Assembly (NCBI GenBank): GCA_016286055.1
Contig: JAEERW010000022.1
Span: 1-41,285 of the forward strand
Direction: 5' to 3'
Source of the DNA: Bacteroidales bacterium
Lineage (GTDB): Bacteria; Bacteroidota; Bacteroidia; Bacteroidales; UBA3824
Length of the DNA stretch: 41,285 nt
Shown one piece after another: positions 32,023-40,157 of this stretch (position 1 is its first letter; every line of letters begins with the position of its first letter). Under the pieces are notes generated by a model. That model had not been told where the DNA came from, did no database searches, and saw only the letters and a program-made list of their open reading frames with translations. Both the position numbers and the translations under genes were made by a program.

Positions 32023-32520
32023 ATGAAAAAAACTGTAATAATTTACGGCTCTACAACGGGCAATGCCGCCAAAGCGGCTGAAACTATCGCAGCAAAACTC
32101 GGCGGTGGTGATGTTAAAGAGGTTTCCTCTGCAAAAAAGTCGGATCTTGCTGATTACGACAACATTATCCTCGGTTCGTCTACTTGGGGCGACGGTGAAT
32201 TGCAAGACGATTGGTTCGGTTTTATTTCCGAAGTTAAATCTGCCAACCTTAGCGGCAAAACTGTGGCTGTATTTGGTGTTGGTGACCAATTTTCTTACTC
32301 AGACACATACGTGAACGCTATGGGCGAACTCTACGAAGCCGCAAAATCTGCCGGTGCAAAAATCGTAGGCGAAACTTCTACCGACGGTTACTCTTTTAGT
32401 GAATCTTCTGCTGTAAAAGACGGAAAATTTGTTGGTTTGGCTCTTGATTACGACAATCAGGATCAACTTTCTGAAAGTCGCATTGAAGCATGGACAGCAC
32501 AGATTATACCTGAACTATAA
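32023..32520 (+). CDS. fldA: Flavodoxin, long-chain type
   Basis: 165 aa. The FMN phosphate loop is GSTTGNAAKAAE (residues ~9-20), and the isoalloxazine loops are SSTWGDGELQDDW and VFGVGDQFSYSDTY. The inserted loop near 120-140 makes it long-chain. Flavodoxin replaces ferredoxin when iron is short, which fits the divergent iron-type operon and the shared promoter module. It is followed after 19 bp by a DUF2023 gene. Confidence 0.95.
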   Translation: MKKTVIIYGSTTGNAAKAAETIAAKLGGGDVKEVSSAKKSDLADYDNIILGSSTWGDGELQDDWFGFISEVKSANLSGKTVAVFGVGDQFSYSDTYVNAMGELYEAAKSAGAKIVGETSTDGYSFSESSAVKDGKFVGLALDYDNQDQLSESRIEAWTAQIIPEL

Positions 32521-32539
32521 TAATTTAACGGTTGCACAA

Positions 32540-32881
32540 ATGAAAGTACTATCGCATCATATTTACGAATACAAAAAAGGACTTAGAAAACTTATTCTCC
32601 ATACTTTACCATCCAAATTTAGGTTTGAAGCCGAGGCAGGATTGAGATTTGCCGGCATCGACTTCCTCACACGACAAGTCTCGCCCGAAAAAATAAATAT
32701 TTTTTTTGGAGCAAAAGAGTGCATTGAGGTTATCAAACATATTGGCGATAAGCCCTTTAACGAGTACACACCCGAAGAAGATTTTATACTCGGCGTACTG
32801 CTCGGCTACGACAAAATTCAGGAGTGCAACCGTTATCTTCATTTATGCAACAAACAAACTATTATGAAAAAATCAGCGTAA
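32540..32881 (+). CDS. DUF2023 family protein
   Basis: 113 aa from ATG 32540; a longer open frame upstream of this ATG overlaps the flavodoxin gene and is not used. The order MKVLSHHIYEYKKGLRKLIL, INIFFGAKECIEVI, then TPEEDFILGVLLGYDKIQECNRYL is the DUF2023 pattern. The family sits next to flavodoxin genes in many Bacteroidota and Epsilonproteobacteria, so a role with flavodoxin or in iron limitation is likely; the biochemical function is unknown. Confidence 0.9.
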   Translation: MKVLSHHIYEYKKGLRKLILHTLPSKFRFEAEAGLRFAGIDFLTRQVSPEKINIFFGAKECIEVIKHIGDKPFNEYTPEEDFILGVLLGYDKIQECNRYLHLCNKQTIMKKSA

Positions 32882-32896
32882 GATTACCACTAATAA

Positions 32897-32944
32897 ATCC
32901 CTATTTTTAGGTATTTCTAATCTGATACAACCTCTCTAATTTTG
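32897..32944 (+). promoter_or_regulatory. Shared-regulon promoter 6 (TonB receptor/XusB-like operon)
   Basis: ATCCCTATTTTTAGGTAT (32897-32914), -33 position TTT (32914-32916), 20 bp, TAATTTTG (32937-32944). The start codon is at 32962. Confidence 0.75.
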
Positions 32945-32961
32945 CGCAAAAATTTAGAGAG

Positions 32962-35079
32962 ATGAAAAGAAAAATTACACTGTTTGTTTTTATGATTTTG
33001 GGCATAGAATCTTTTGCCCAACAACAGGATTCCACATCATTTATTCCTGAAAAAGAGATATCCACTGTTACCGTAACAGCACGCACCGAAATCCGCAAGA
33101 TGCGCGAGGCTACAATGCCGCTTTCGGTGCTGGATACCAGACAGTTGGAGGGTACAACGTCGAGCATCAACGATGCTCTCGCCCGCACTTCGGGTATCAC
33201 TATTAGAAACACCGGCGGCGTGGGCAGTGCGTCGAGAATTTCGGTGCGCGGATTGGAAGGCAAGCGTATGGGCGTTTATATCGACGAGGCGGCTATTGGA
33301 CAAATGTCTGATTATATGTCGCTTAACGATATTCCAACCGATATGATTGAGCGCATCGAGGTATATAAAGGTATTGTGCCGTATCGTTTTGGCGGGTCGG
33401 CTCTCGGCGGCGCAGTCAATGTGGTAACAAAGGAATATCCGCCTGTGTATTTAGATGCAAGTTACGAAATTGCATCGTTTAACACGCACAAATTCAGCAC
33501 TGCATTTAAACAAACCAACAAAAAAACCGGTATTCAGTTTGGCATTGGCGGTATACTCACATACAGCGACAATAATTACAAAATGAAACTCCAAAACCTT
33601 GAAAACCGCGAAGTTACCCGCGACCACGACCAATTTAAAAAGATGATGATTGGCGGCAGTATTAAGGCTACCAAATGGTATTTCGACGAGGCAAAACTCG
33701 AACTTGTTTTCACAGGCACAAAGGCTGAAATTCAGGGCATTGACACCGATATTCGCGAGGCTTACAACCATAGTATGTCGGGTATTGCGGCATTGACTTT
33801 AAAACGCGACAATTTCCTTGTTGACGGTTTGGATTTGGATTGTGATTTTGCATATTCTTACGGCAGCAACGGTCTTTACGATGCCGCTCCTTACCGCTAC
33901 GATTGGGATGGAAACCGCTATAATTCAGTGTCTTCATATGGCGGCGAACAAGCCACTTACGCATCTGATTCCGACAATCGCACCAACGATTTTGTTGGCA
34001 AAATCAATCTCAACTACTTACTCGACGAACACAATTCGTTTAACCTTAATTTTTACGCTACTCACACAAGTCAAAACCCCGAAAACGACTTGATGGATAA
34101 GAGTTTTGGCTATCAAACCACTTTCGACAGCAAGATGGGCAGCATTACCACAGGGCTTTCTTACGACCTCACCCTTTTTGACGGCAAATTTATGAGCGCC
34201 ACAACTGTTAAGAATTTTAACTTTACATCTGAAACCAAAGTGCTTGAACTTGTGTCGATTAACCGTCCAAAAGATGTTGATGTTTCTAAGAATTATTGGG
34301 GTGGAAGCGAAAGTCTGCGTTACAAATTTACCAAAAGATTTTTGGCAAAGGCATCGTTTAGTAGCGAGGTGCGCATACCCACCGCCGAAGAACTTGTAGG
34401 CAATGGATATTCGATTCTTCCTGCCACCGACCTTGCTCCCGAACGCTGCAACGGTCTTAATGCGGGTGTGCTTTATCACCGTGCCAATCAGTTTGGATTT
34501 ATTGAAGTTGAGGCAAATTATTTCTTAAATCAGTTGGAGGATATGATTCGTTATCAGGCAGATATGATTCCGTCGATGGCACGTTACGCAAATTTTGGAA
34601 CAGTGAGAACCAAGGGCGCAGAAATTGAGTTTAAAGGCGATGTGGCACCGTTTTTATATATCTATGGCAATGCCACTTACCAAGACCTTCGCGACCGTCG
34701 CAAAAACGAAACAGGCTCATCTGCCGAAAATCCCACTTACGGCAAACGTATGCCAAATATTCCTTATATTTTGGGTAATTTCGGAGTTGAAATTCATAGA
34801 GAAAATATCTTTGGCGGCAAAAATCAAAACAGCCGTTTACTCTTTGACGCTCAATATGTTCACGAGTATTTTTACGATTTTGAAATGAGTAAGTATCAAG
34901 ACCGCAAAATACCTACTTCGTTTACTATCGACCTTGGTTTTGAACATAGTTTTTTCAATGAATCTATTACACTTACATTCAAAGTTAAAAACCTGACCGA
35001 CAAGACAGTATATTCCGACCTCAACCGTCCTCTCCCCGGCAGAAACTTTGGATTTAAGGTTAGGTATGTGATGAAGTAA
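32962..35079 (+). CDS. TonB-dependent siderophore-type receptor (XusA-like)
   Basis: 705 aa. Signal peptide to about FAQQ (~20), then a TonB-box-like EISTVTVTA, plug (LSVLDTRQLEGTTSSINDALARTSGI, VGSASRISVRGLEGKRMGVYIDE, IERIEVYKGIVPYRFGGSALGGAVNVVTKE) and a 22-strand barrel ending in NFGFKVRYVMK. It has no CarboxypepD_reg domain and is short, like siderophore and haem receptors. Downstream lies a DUF4374 lipoprotein, the XusB class, so the pair resembles XusAB, the xenosiderophore system of Bacteroides thetaiotaomicron. The reductase XusC (PepSY-TM) is absent. Confidence 0.9.
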   Translation: MKRKITLFVFMILGIESFAQQQDSTSFIPEKEISTVTVTARTEIRKMREATMPLSVLDTRQLEGTTSSINDALARTSGITIRNTGGVGSASRISVRGLEGKRMGVYIDEAAIGQMSDYMSLNDIPTDMIERIEVYKGIVPYRFGGSALGGAVNVVTKEYPPVYLDASYEIASFNTHKFSTAFKQTNKKTGIQFGIGGILTYSDNNYKMKLQNLENREVTRDHDQFKKMMIGGSIKATKWYFDEAKLELVFTGTKAEIQGIDTDIREAYNHSMSGIAALTLKRDNFLVDGLDLDCDFAYSYGSNGLYDAAPYRYDWDGNRYNSVSSYGGEQATYASDSDNRTNDFVGKINLNYLLDEHNSFNLNFYATHTSQNPENDLMDKSFGYQTTFDSKMGSITTGLSYDLTLFDGKFMSATTVKNFNFTSETKVLELVSINRPKDVDVSKNYWGGSESLRYKFTKRFLAKASFSSEVRIPTAEELVGNGYSILPATDLAPERCNGLNAGVLYHRANQFGFIEVEANYFLNQLEDMIRYQADMIPSMARYANFGTVRTKGAEIEFKGDVAPFLYIYGNATYQDLRDRRKNETGSSAENPTYGKRMPNIPYILGNFGVEIHRENIFGGKNQNSRLLFDAQYVHEYFYDFEMSKYQDRKIPTSFTIDLGFEHSFFNESITLTFKVKNLTDKTVYSDLNRPLPGRNFGFKVRYVMK

Positions 35080-35135
35080 TGCATAATTCATAATTCACAA
35101 TTCATAATTCGTAATTAATAATTCATAATTATAAA
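35080..35135. repeat. AT-rich taattcataattc microrepeats
   Basis: About six near-copies of aattcataattc fill the gap between the TonB receptor and DUF4374 genes. The same type is found at 15228-15300. Confidence 0.6.
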
Positions 35136-35140
35136 AGGCA

Positions 35141-36364
35141 ATGAAACTAAAACATTTATTATTGATTTCGGCGGTGGCAATGAGTTTTGCCGCTTGCGAC
35201 GATGACGACGATGTGAAAAAAAACGACAATGAAACATCGGGTAAAATCCTGTTTTCCACCACAGTTACCAATCCCGACGGAAGTAGCGGAAGCGGCTATC
35301 TTTTAACTGCGTCCAAATTTGAAGGCGGCGTTAATTACACCAATTCTAATGCAGTTCCGCTTGGTTTTGGCTCGTATCCTTGCGTGTGTCCGAGTGGAAA
35401 TATCTATGTTTTTCCCGACTATATGGGCGGCACAGAATTGAAACTCCGCCGTTTTGTGCTCAACGATGCTAACCAATTGGAACTCAAAGGTTCTATGACT
35501 TTGCCTGCCAATTCGTCGGCGGCTATTGTTGTGGAGGCAAGCAACGAAAAGGCGTATGTTTGCTGCCAGAGTCTCGACCTTTTGATTGTTTTCAATCCGC
35601 AGACTATGACCGAGATTTCGCGTATCGACGTTTCTAACCTCCGCAACGAAGGTGTTTCGGCATATCCGGGTGCAATGTACATCCGCGACGGCATTCTCTA
35701 TGTGGCTTTGGAACAGTTTAATGCTCAATGGATGCCCAACGAAAATTCGCTCGAATTTGCCCTCTACAATGTGTCAGACGATACTTTTATCAAGAAAATT
35801 CGCAACACAACTCTTGGCTATGCCGCACCCACACGACCCATTGATAATCAGTCGATTTTTGAGGACGAAAACGGCGACCTCTATTTCAACTGCGTGGGTT
35901 CGTTCGGCTATATTCCGGGACTTGATTCTGGCATTGCACGCATCAAAAAAGGCTCTACCGAGATTGACGAAACTTACAATTTCAACCTTCAAAAAACTCG
36001 TGTAGAAGAACTTACCGGTGATTATTTACAGTGCATTTTTATGTGTCGCTACATTGGTGGCGGCAAGATGTACGCCTACGGTTATTCGCCTGCGCTTGAC
36101 CCCACTAACACAAATACTTACACCGCCCGCACGGTAATTCCCATTGTGGTTGACATCTACAATAAGTCGATAAAAATCATTGAAGGAATGCCCCTGAGCA
36201 ACGGTCACGGCGTGGCAATGGGAAAGCACGGCAACAAGATGGTTTACGGTTCTGCCAACAACGAATACAACGGTTTCTCGTCGGTAGACCTCACTACCGG
36301 AGAGGTTGAAACTAAGATAGTTACAGTAGAAGGTTTCCCCTCGTTCTTTTACAGTTTTGAATAA
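35141..36364 (+). CDS. DUF4374 surface lipoprotein, XusB-like
   Basis: 407 aa. Lipobox FAAC, Cys19, followed by DDDDDVKK, the surface-export signal. The mature protein has beta-propeller style repeats (GKILFSTTV, YPCVCPSGNIYVFPDY, KAYVCCQSLDLLIVFNPQTM, IVPIVVDIYNKSIKII-type strands), as in DUF4374. XusB of B. thetaiotaomicron, which captures ferric enterobactin and salmochelin at the surface, belongs to this class. It follows the TonB receptor in an operon. The last 52 bases are repeated at 38866, flanking an inserted cassette, so the reading frame ends as in the original gene. Confidence 0.85.
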   Translation: MKLKHLLLISAVAMSFAACDDDDDVKKNDNETSGKILFSTTVTNPDGSSGSGYLLTASKFEGGVNYTNSNAVPLGFGSYPCVCPSGNIYVFPDYMGGTELKLRRFVLNDANQLELKGSMTLPANSSAAIVVEASNEKAYVCCQSLDLLIVFNPQTMTEISRIDVSNLRNEGVSAYPGAMYIRDGILYVALEQFNAQWMPNENSLEFALYNVSDDTFIKKIRNTTLGYAAPTRPIDNQSIFEDENGDLYFNCVGSFGYIPGLDSGIARIKKGSTEIDETYNFNLQKTRVEELTGDYLQCIFMCRYIGGGKMYAYGYSPALDPTNTNTYTARTVIPIVVDIYNKSIKIIEGMPLSNGHGVAMGKHGNKMVYGSANNEYNGFSSVDLTTGEVETKIVTVEGFPSFFYSFE

Positions 36365-36365
36365 T
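36313..36365. repeat. 53-bp direct repeat, left copy
   Basis: It starts taagatagttacagtagaag and covers the final codons of the DUF4374 gene, its stop and the next bases. It matches 38866-38918 at 52 of 53 positions (G at 36343, A at 38896). Confidence 0.9.
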
Positions 36366-36465
36366 AGATATTAGTTAGTAATAGGTGCATAATTAAAGGA
36401 AGTAAGGCGGTTACAGCGGCGTAGTTTTTTGTATTTCTACTAATTAAAGAAATATTGAGAAATAT

Positions 36466-36507
36466 AATGCCTTTGCCAATTTTGAATTATTTGTTGGCAA
36501 AGGCATT
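36466..36507. terminator. Perfect 14-bp stem hairpin
   Basis: Arms 36466-36479 (aatgcctttgccaa) and 36494-36507 with a 14-nt loop. It lies between the stop of the minus-strand barrel gene and the left repeat, so it probably ends transcription of the inserted cassette, although no long T-tract follows. Confidence 0.7.
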
Positions 36508-36529
36508 GTTGTTGATATCGTATTTGTTT

Positions 36530-37156
36530 TTACAGAACTATATTTATTGTTAGAAAAATACCGTTCAAGTTTTCTTTTGATAATGGTTTATCTTCGTTGT
36601 AATAGTCTACTTTCTTAGAATAATCCAATGTTGAAAAAGAATATCCAACACCAAATCCACCATTATCAGATAGTTTGCAAAAAAGGCCTAAGGAGAAGTT
36701 GTAAGATCCATTCTTACTTGTAAACGAATATTCTTTTTTATCAGAAAAGTCTTCGTTCCACGCAGTAATAGTCCTTTTAAACTTTCTATTTAACATCCAT
36801 CCGTTGTCGGTAAAACAATTGATTTTAATTCTATTGGTTTTAATGATATACGGAGTTGAGAGTTTTATCTTTGGCATAATAAACAATCGGAACAGTCCAT
36901 CGTTGTCTTCCCAAAAATCCGATGACAACAATGAGCCTGATTCTATTTCGCACCAAAAACCAACTCCACACCCGATTCCAATATATTTATTAAATAGGTA
37001 GTTATAACCAATTTGCCTTGCGATGATGTCTCCCTTGAAATCCCAATTGAAACAGATTTCGTGATGGTCTAAAAATGTTTCGTCATCGTTGTTATCTTGT
37101 CCTTTTGTGTTTGAAAAAGTGGACAATAACAATATGATAATTAGTATGTATCTCAT
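36530..37156 (-). CDS. Putative outer-membrane beta-barrel protein in inserted cassette
   Basis: 208 aa with a signal peptide (MRYILIIILLLSTFSNTKGQ, cleavage near residue 19-20). The mature part alternates strands (IGYNYLFNKYIGIGCGVGFW, LFRLFIMPKIKLSTPYII, NFSLGLFCKLSDNGGFGVGYSF) and ends LNGIFLTINIVL, a barrel-like end. Codon use is very AT-rich compared with the DUF4374 gene beside it. It starts 1 base after the stop of the 508-aa lipoprotein gene, so the two are co-transcribed. Function is unknown. Confidence 0.7.
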   Translation of the reverse strand: MRYILIIILLLSTFSNTKGQDNNDDETFLDHHEICFNWDFKGDIIARQIGYNYLFNKYIGIGCGVGFWCEIESGSLLSSDFWEDNDGLFRLFIMPKIKLSTPYIIKTNRIKINCFTDNGWMLNRKFKRTITAWNEDFSDKKEYSFTSKNGSYNFSLGLFCKLSDNGGFGVGYSFSTLDYSKKVDYYNEDKPLSKENLNGIFLTINIVL

Positions 37157-37157
37157 T

Positions 37158-38684
37158 TTAGTCCTCGTAATAAAATCTTAGTCCCATCCATTGACCATCA
37201 CAATAGGCTGCCCCAAAAACGTCAATATTTTTGATGTCAAATTTAGTTGGAGTAAAACCTTTGATTATTTTGTTGCTTATTGTTATTCCGTATGATCTGT
37301 CAAAAATAACAGATTTGGACTCGTCATTGTATTCTTCTACTCCTGTTACGTATGGACGTTCTTTGTTGTAAGTAGTGGTTGAATTACCCCAAAACAGGTA
37401 TGCAATCATAGGATCTTTTGGTTTAATCTGTTTCTTAATTGGGTCGAATATATATTGGTTGGTGATTAGTTTTGGCAGATTTGCAATTTCTTTTGTTTCT
37501 GCGGCGTATAGAGAATTTACTAATGATGTTGTGACATTGGTGTTATTGATTGTAATGGCGGGTAAAATACAATAGATAGTATTGTTTATCCAATCTCTCA
37601 GAAAATCAACGTTGGATATTTTTGTGTAAATAAAATTGTACGACATTTTATTGAAAGTAGCGGTAAAACTACCATAATACGAAGAAGTTGTAGGAGATAT
37701 CTTGGAATAATTTCTCGGATTATCGTATTTTAATTCACCCTCTAATCCATTAAAACCAATTGCTATTTTTTCGGCTGATGTTGCTTTCCAATACGGAATA
37801 CCCAAAAACTTTTTGCGTTTTTGAACTTTGACTTTTACACCTGTGCTTGCATAAAAACCGTAATTAACTTCAAATAAAATTAATTGCACACGTTTGCTTT
37901 TGCTGAATTTTTTTTCTCTTGATACTTGTTTGCCCCGTATTAGATCAACAAGTTTTTGAAAAAGACTATGATTTTTCCATTTGTAACTGTCAACATTGTA
38001 ACTTGTGTGAAATGTATTTATTGCAAAGTCTTTGCTGAGTTTTCTTTCTTCTACCAAATCGTCATTATTGTCTGTGTTTTCCTGTTGATTATTAAAAGAC
38101 CTTATAAAGTTAACTCCGTTTGGTAGAGTAATAATGTCTCCAATTTCGCTTTGATATAAAAGAGTGGTATCAAAATTGATAATTGCTTGTTCGATTTTAG
38201 AGGCATCTTTCTCTTGTGCTGAGAATGTACCGTATTGAGTAATCTTATATAAAATTCCGTCTACGCAGACACGAAGAGTTGTATCCATAATGTAAGTCAA
38301 TTTATTGTCAAATAACAAGTCTTCGGCTTTCATTAGATTGAACTCATCTTCTGTCATATTTTCATCTTCGTTTTCCTCGCTATCGATTGATGACTTTTTC
38401 ATTATGGCGTGTCGCGCTGATAATTCATCTTGCAAATTAGCAATTGACTTAAAACCGTTTGTGCATAATTTTTTGGATAGACTTGTCCCTTTGTTAGAAA
38501 TGCTATCCATATATTGTTCCAAAGTTATGGCATTTGCAAATGTTAAATATCCGTTAGATGAAACCTCAACCGTTTCTATATTAGTTAATGTTGTGGGGGT
38601 TGATGGTTCATAGTTGATTTCTTCAACATTGCAACTTGCTAAGATAAAGATAGAGGATGCTGTTAATAGTACTTTGTTTTTCAT
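37158..38684 (-). CDS. Large lipoprotein of unknown function in inserted cassette
   Basis: 508 aa. Lipobox LASC, Cys18, followed by NVEEINYEP, mildly acidic, so surface display is possible. I recognise no domain. Features seen are a helical, acidic segment at ~85-125 (SSIDSEENEDENMTEDEF), a beta-rich middle, a basic stretch (GKQVSREKKFSKSKR, ~250-265) and several Tyr-rich strands near the C-terminus. Base composition is AT-rich, unlike the surrounding genes. It heads the two-gene unit with the 208-aa barrel. A transferred surface-protein module is a fair description; no effector or toxin motif is visible. Confidence 0.7.
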   Translation of the reverse strand: MKNKVLLTASSIFILASCNVEEINYEPSTPTTLTNIETVEVSSNGYLTFANAITLEQYMDSISNKGTSLSKKLCTNGFKSIANLQDELSARHAIMKKSSIDSEENEDENMTEDEFNLMKAEDLLFDNKLTYIMDTTLRVCVDGILYKITQYGTFSAQEKDASKIEQAIINFDTTLLYQSEIGDIITLPNGVNFIRSFNNQQENTDNNDDLVEERKLSKDFAINTFHTSYNVDSYKWKNHSLFQKLVDLIRGKQVSREKKFSKSKRVQLILFEVNYGFYASTGVKVKVQKRKKFLGIPYWKATSAEKIAIGFNGLEGELKYDNPRNYSKISPTTSSYYGSFTATFNKMSYNFIYTKISNVDFLRDWINNTIYCILPAITINNTNVTTSLVNSLYAAETKEIANLPKLITNQYIFDPIKKQIKPKDPMIAYLFWGNSTTTYNKERPYVTGVEEYNDESKSVIFDRSYGITISNKIIKGFTPTKFDIKNIDVFGAAYCDGQWMGLRFYYED

Positions 38685-38865
38685 TTTAACTTAATAAATA
38701 TAGACTTCTGATTAAACTTATTGATGTTTTTTGTGGTTACATATTCTTGCGAAGTCTTTTAAACAAGATTTGTAATTCTACGTTGCAAACGTATTATATA
38801 TTCTTCTTATAATTTTAAATAAATTGTTATTATTTTATTATCAATATATTATTTTACCATTAGGA

Positions 38866-38918
38866 TAAGATAGTTACAGTAGAAGGTTTCCCCTCATTCT
38901 TTTACAGTTTTGAATAAT
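38866..38918. repeat. 53-bp direct repeat, right copy
   Basis: A 52/53 copy of the DUF4374 gene's 3' end, here without a reading frame in front of it. It would be the original downstream junction, now separated from the gene by 2.5 kb. Confidence 0.9.
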
Positions 38919-38950
38919 TGTTCTATAACACACCATTCATAATAATTATT

Positions 38951-38982
38951 AAACAGTTTCGGCGTGAAAGTCGGAACTGTTT
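38951..38982. terminator. Terminator, originally of the DUF4374 operon
   Basis: aaacagtt (38951-38958) pairs with aactgttt (38975-38982); the stem continues inward with two G-U pairs to about 13 bp, loop gtgaaa, then T on the plus strand. No plus-strand gene now reads into it except the DUF4374 operon across the cassette. It also serves the convergent GNAT gene. Confidence 0.8.
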
Positions 38983-38994
38983 TTTTGCTGATGG

Positions 38995-39540
38995 TTACAA
39001 CTCCAATCGCATCATCACCAATTCTTGAAAACCTTTATTTCGCGAATTAAACCCCATCGGATTGCGTCCAAACTCTTTGAACCCAAGGCTACGGTAGAGG
39101 TCGAGTGCAGAGTGATTTTCTGCCACACATTCGAGTTCCAACTGACTATAACCTGCTTTTCGCGCACATTCGATACAGGCGGCAGTGAGAGCCTTGCCGA
39201 CTCCCAAACCCCAATATTTTTGCTCTATGCCGATACCAAATTCGGCGCGGTGCTTTACTTTGGTATGTTTGCCAATTTTTGAAATTCCCGCCGTACCAAC
39301 CACCTTGCCGTCGATTTCTGCGAGGATTTCAATTTCGTCTTGGCTGTCGGATTTTTCTTTAAGATACATCGCCTCGTCGTTGGCAGTAAAAGTGTTTTCG
39401 TCTGGGTACGATAGCAAGTTATCTGTCTGAGCGTGAGTGAGTAAAAACACGTCAAGCACCGCTGCACCATCAGCATAATCAGCATTGCGGAGAGTGCAGG
39501 CAGCGGAGTTTTTTAGGGTGATGGTTTTGTTGTAATGCAT
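38995..39540 (-). CDS. GNAT-family N-acetyltransferase
   Basis: 181 aa. The acetyl-CoA motif is GIGIEQKYWGLGVGKAL, with the (Q/R)xxGxG/A loop seen as YWGLGVGK; upstream EIDGKVVGTAGIS and downstream YRSLGFKEFGR complete the fold (motifs D, A and B). RimJ/RimL-like or small-molecule acetyltransferase; substrate not predictable. It starts 11 bp after the stop of the bcp gene and is co-transcribed with it. Confidence 0.9.
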   Translation of the reverse strand: MHYNKTITLKNSAACTLRNADYADGAAVLDVFLLTHAQTDNLLSYPDENTFTANDEAMYLKEKSDSQDEIEILAEIDGKVVGTAGISKIGKHTKVKHRAEFGIGIEQKYWGLGVGKALTAACIECARKAGYSQLELECVAENHSALDLYRSLGFKEFGRNPMGFNSRNKGFQELVMMRLEL

Positions 39541-39551
39541 AGTTGACGAAT

Positions 39552-40004
39552 TTATATCTCCTCCAACATTTGTCCTGGATTTTCAGCCGCCTTGACGTTT
39601 GAGAAAGCCTTGGTGATAATGCCATTTTCGTCAATCAGATATGTGGTGCGCACAACGCCGAATGTCTTCTTGCCGTACATGTTTTTCTCTTTCCAAACAT
39701 CGTATGCCTGAATAACGGTCTTCTCGGTGTCGGACAGAAGTGTGAACGGCAAGTTGAACTTCTCCTGAAATTTTTTGTGCGATGCCACGCTGTCTTTACT
39801 CACTCCCAATATCTCAACGCCTTTCTCTCTGAAATGCGGAAACAAGTCGCCGAAACTGCATGCCTGTTTGGTGCATCCCGAGGTGTTGTCTTTGGGGTAG
39901 AAGTAGAGTATTACCTTTCTGCCTTTGTAGTCGCTCAGACTGTGCATTTTTCCATCCTGATCGGGCAGTGTGAAATCAGGAGCTTGTGTGTTGATTGTCA
40001 GCAT
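39552..40004 (-). CDS. bcp: Thioredoxin-dependent thiol peroxidase (Bcp/PrxQ)
   Basis: 150 aa, normal length. The active site is SGCTKQAC with peroxidatic Cys44 and resolving Cys49, the PrxQ spacing. The rest (PDFTLPDQDGK, VILYFYPKDN, LSDTEKTVIQAYDVWKEKNMYGKKTFGVVRTTYLID) is textbook Bcp. It reduces peroxides with thioredoxin in the cytoplasm. It is the first gene of a bcp-GNAT transcript. Confidence 0.95.
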   Translation of the reverse strand: MLTINTQAPDFTLPDQDGKMHSLSDYKGRKVILYFYPKDNTSGCTKQACSFGDLFPHFREKGVEILGVSKDSVASHKKFQEKFNLPFTLLSDTEKTVIQAYDVWKEKNMYGKKTFGVVRTTYLIDENGIITKAFSNVKAAENPGQMLEEI

Positions 40005-40157
40005 TGTTGATATTTGTTTTTTTATTCTGTACGTCTGTTCGTGATAGGGCAGTGCTTCGGACTTTCAGTGCGTATGTAATATAACGTAAAATGAGTTCTT
40101 TTATTGCATTGTGCCGCACAGTGACACAGCTCGAAATTTTGATTGTAGGAGGCAGAT

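Larger units (their letters stand above)
38685..38994. other. Intergenic region: cassette promoter, right repeat and terminator
   Basis: 310 bp without a gene. The first 170 bp are very AT-rich and should hold the promoter of the minus-strand lipoprotein gene, but no clear TAnnTTTG box was found. The right 53-bp repeat and a strong terminator follow and are listed separately. Confidence 0.5.

Noticed and set aside
36366-38865. Insertion sequence or integrase inside the repeat-flanked cassette
   Set aside because: Both reading frames have secretion signals and none has transposase or recombinase motifs; no terminal inverted repeats were found at the junctions.
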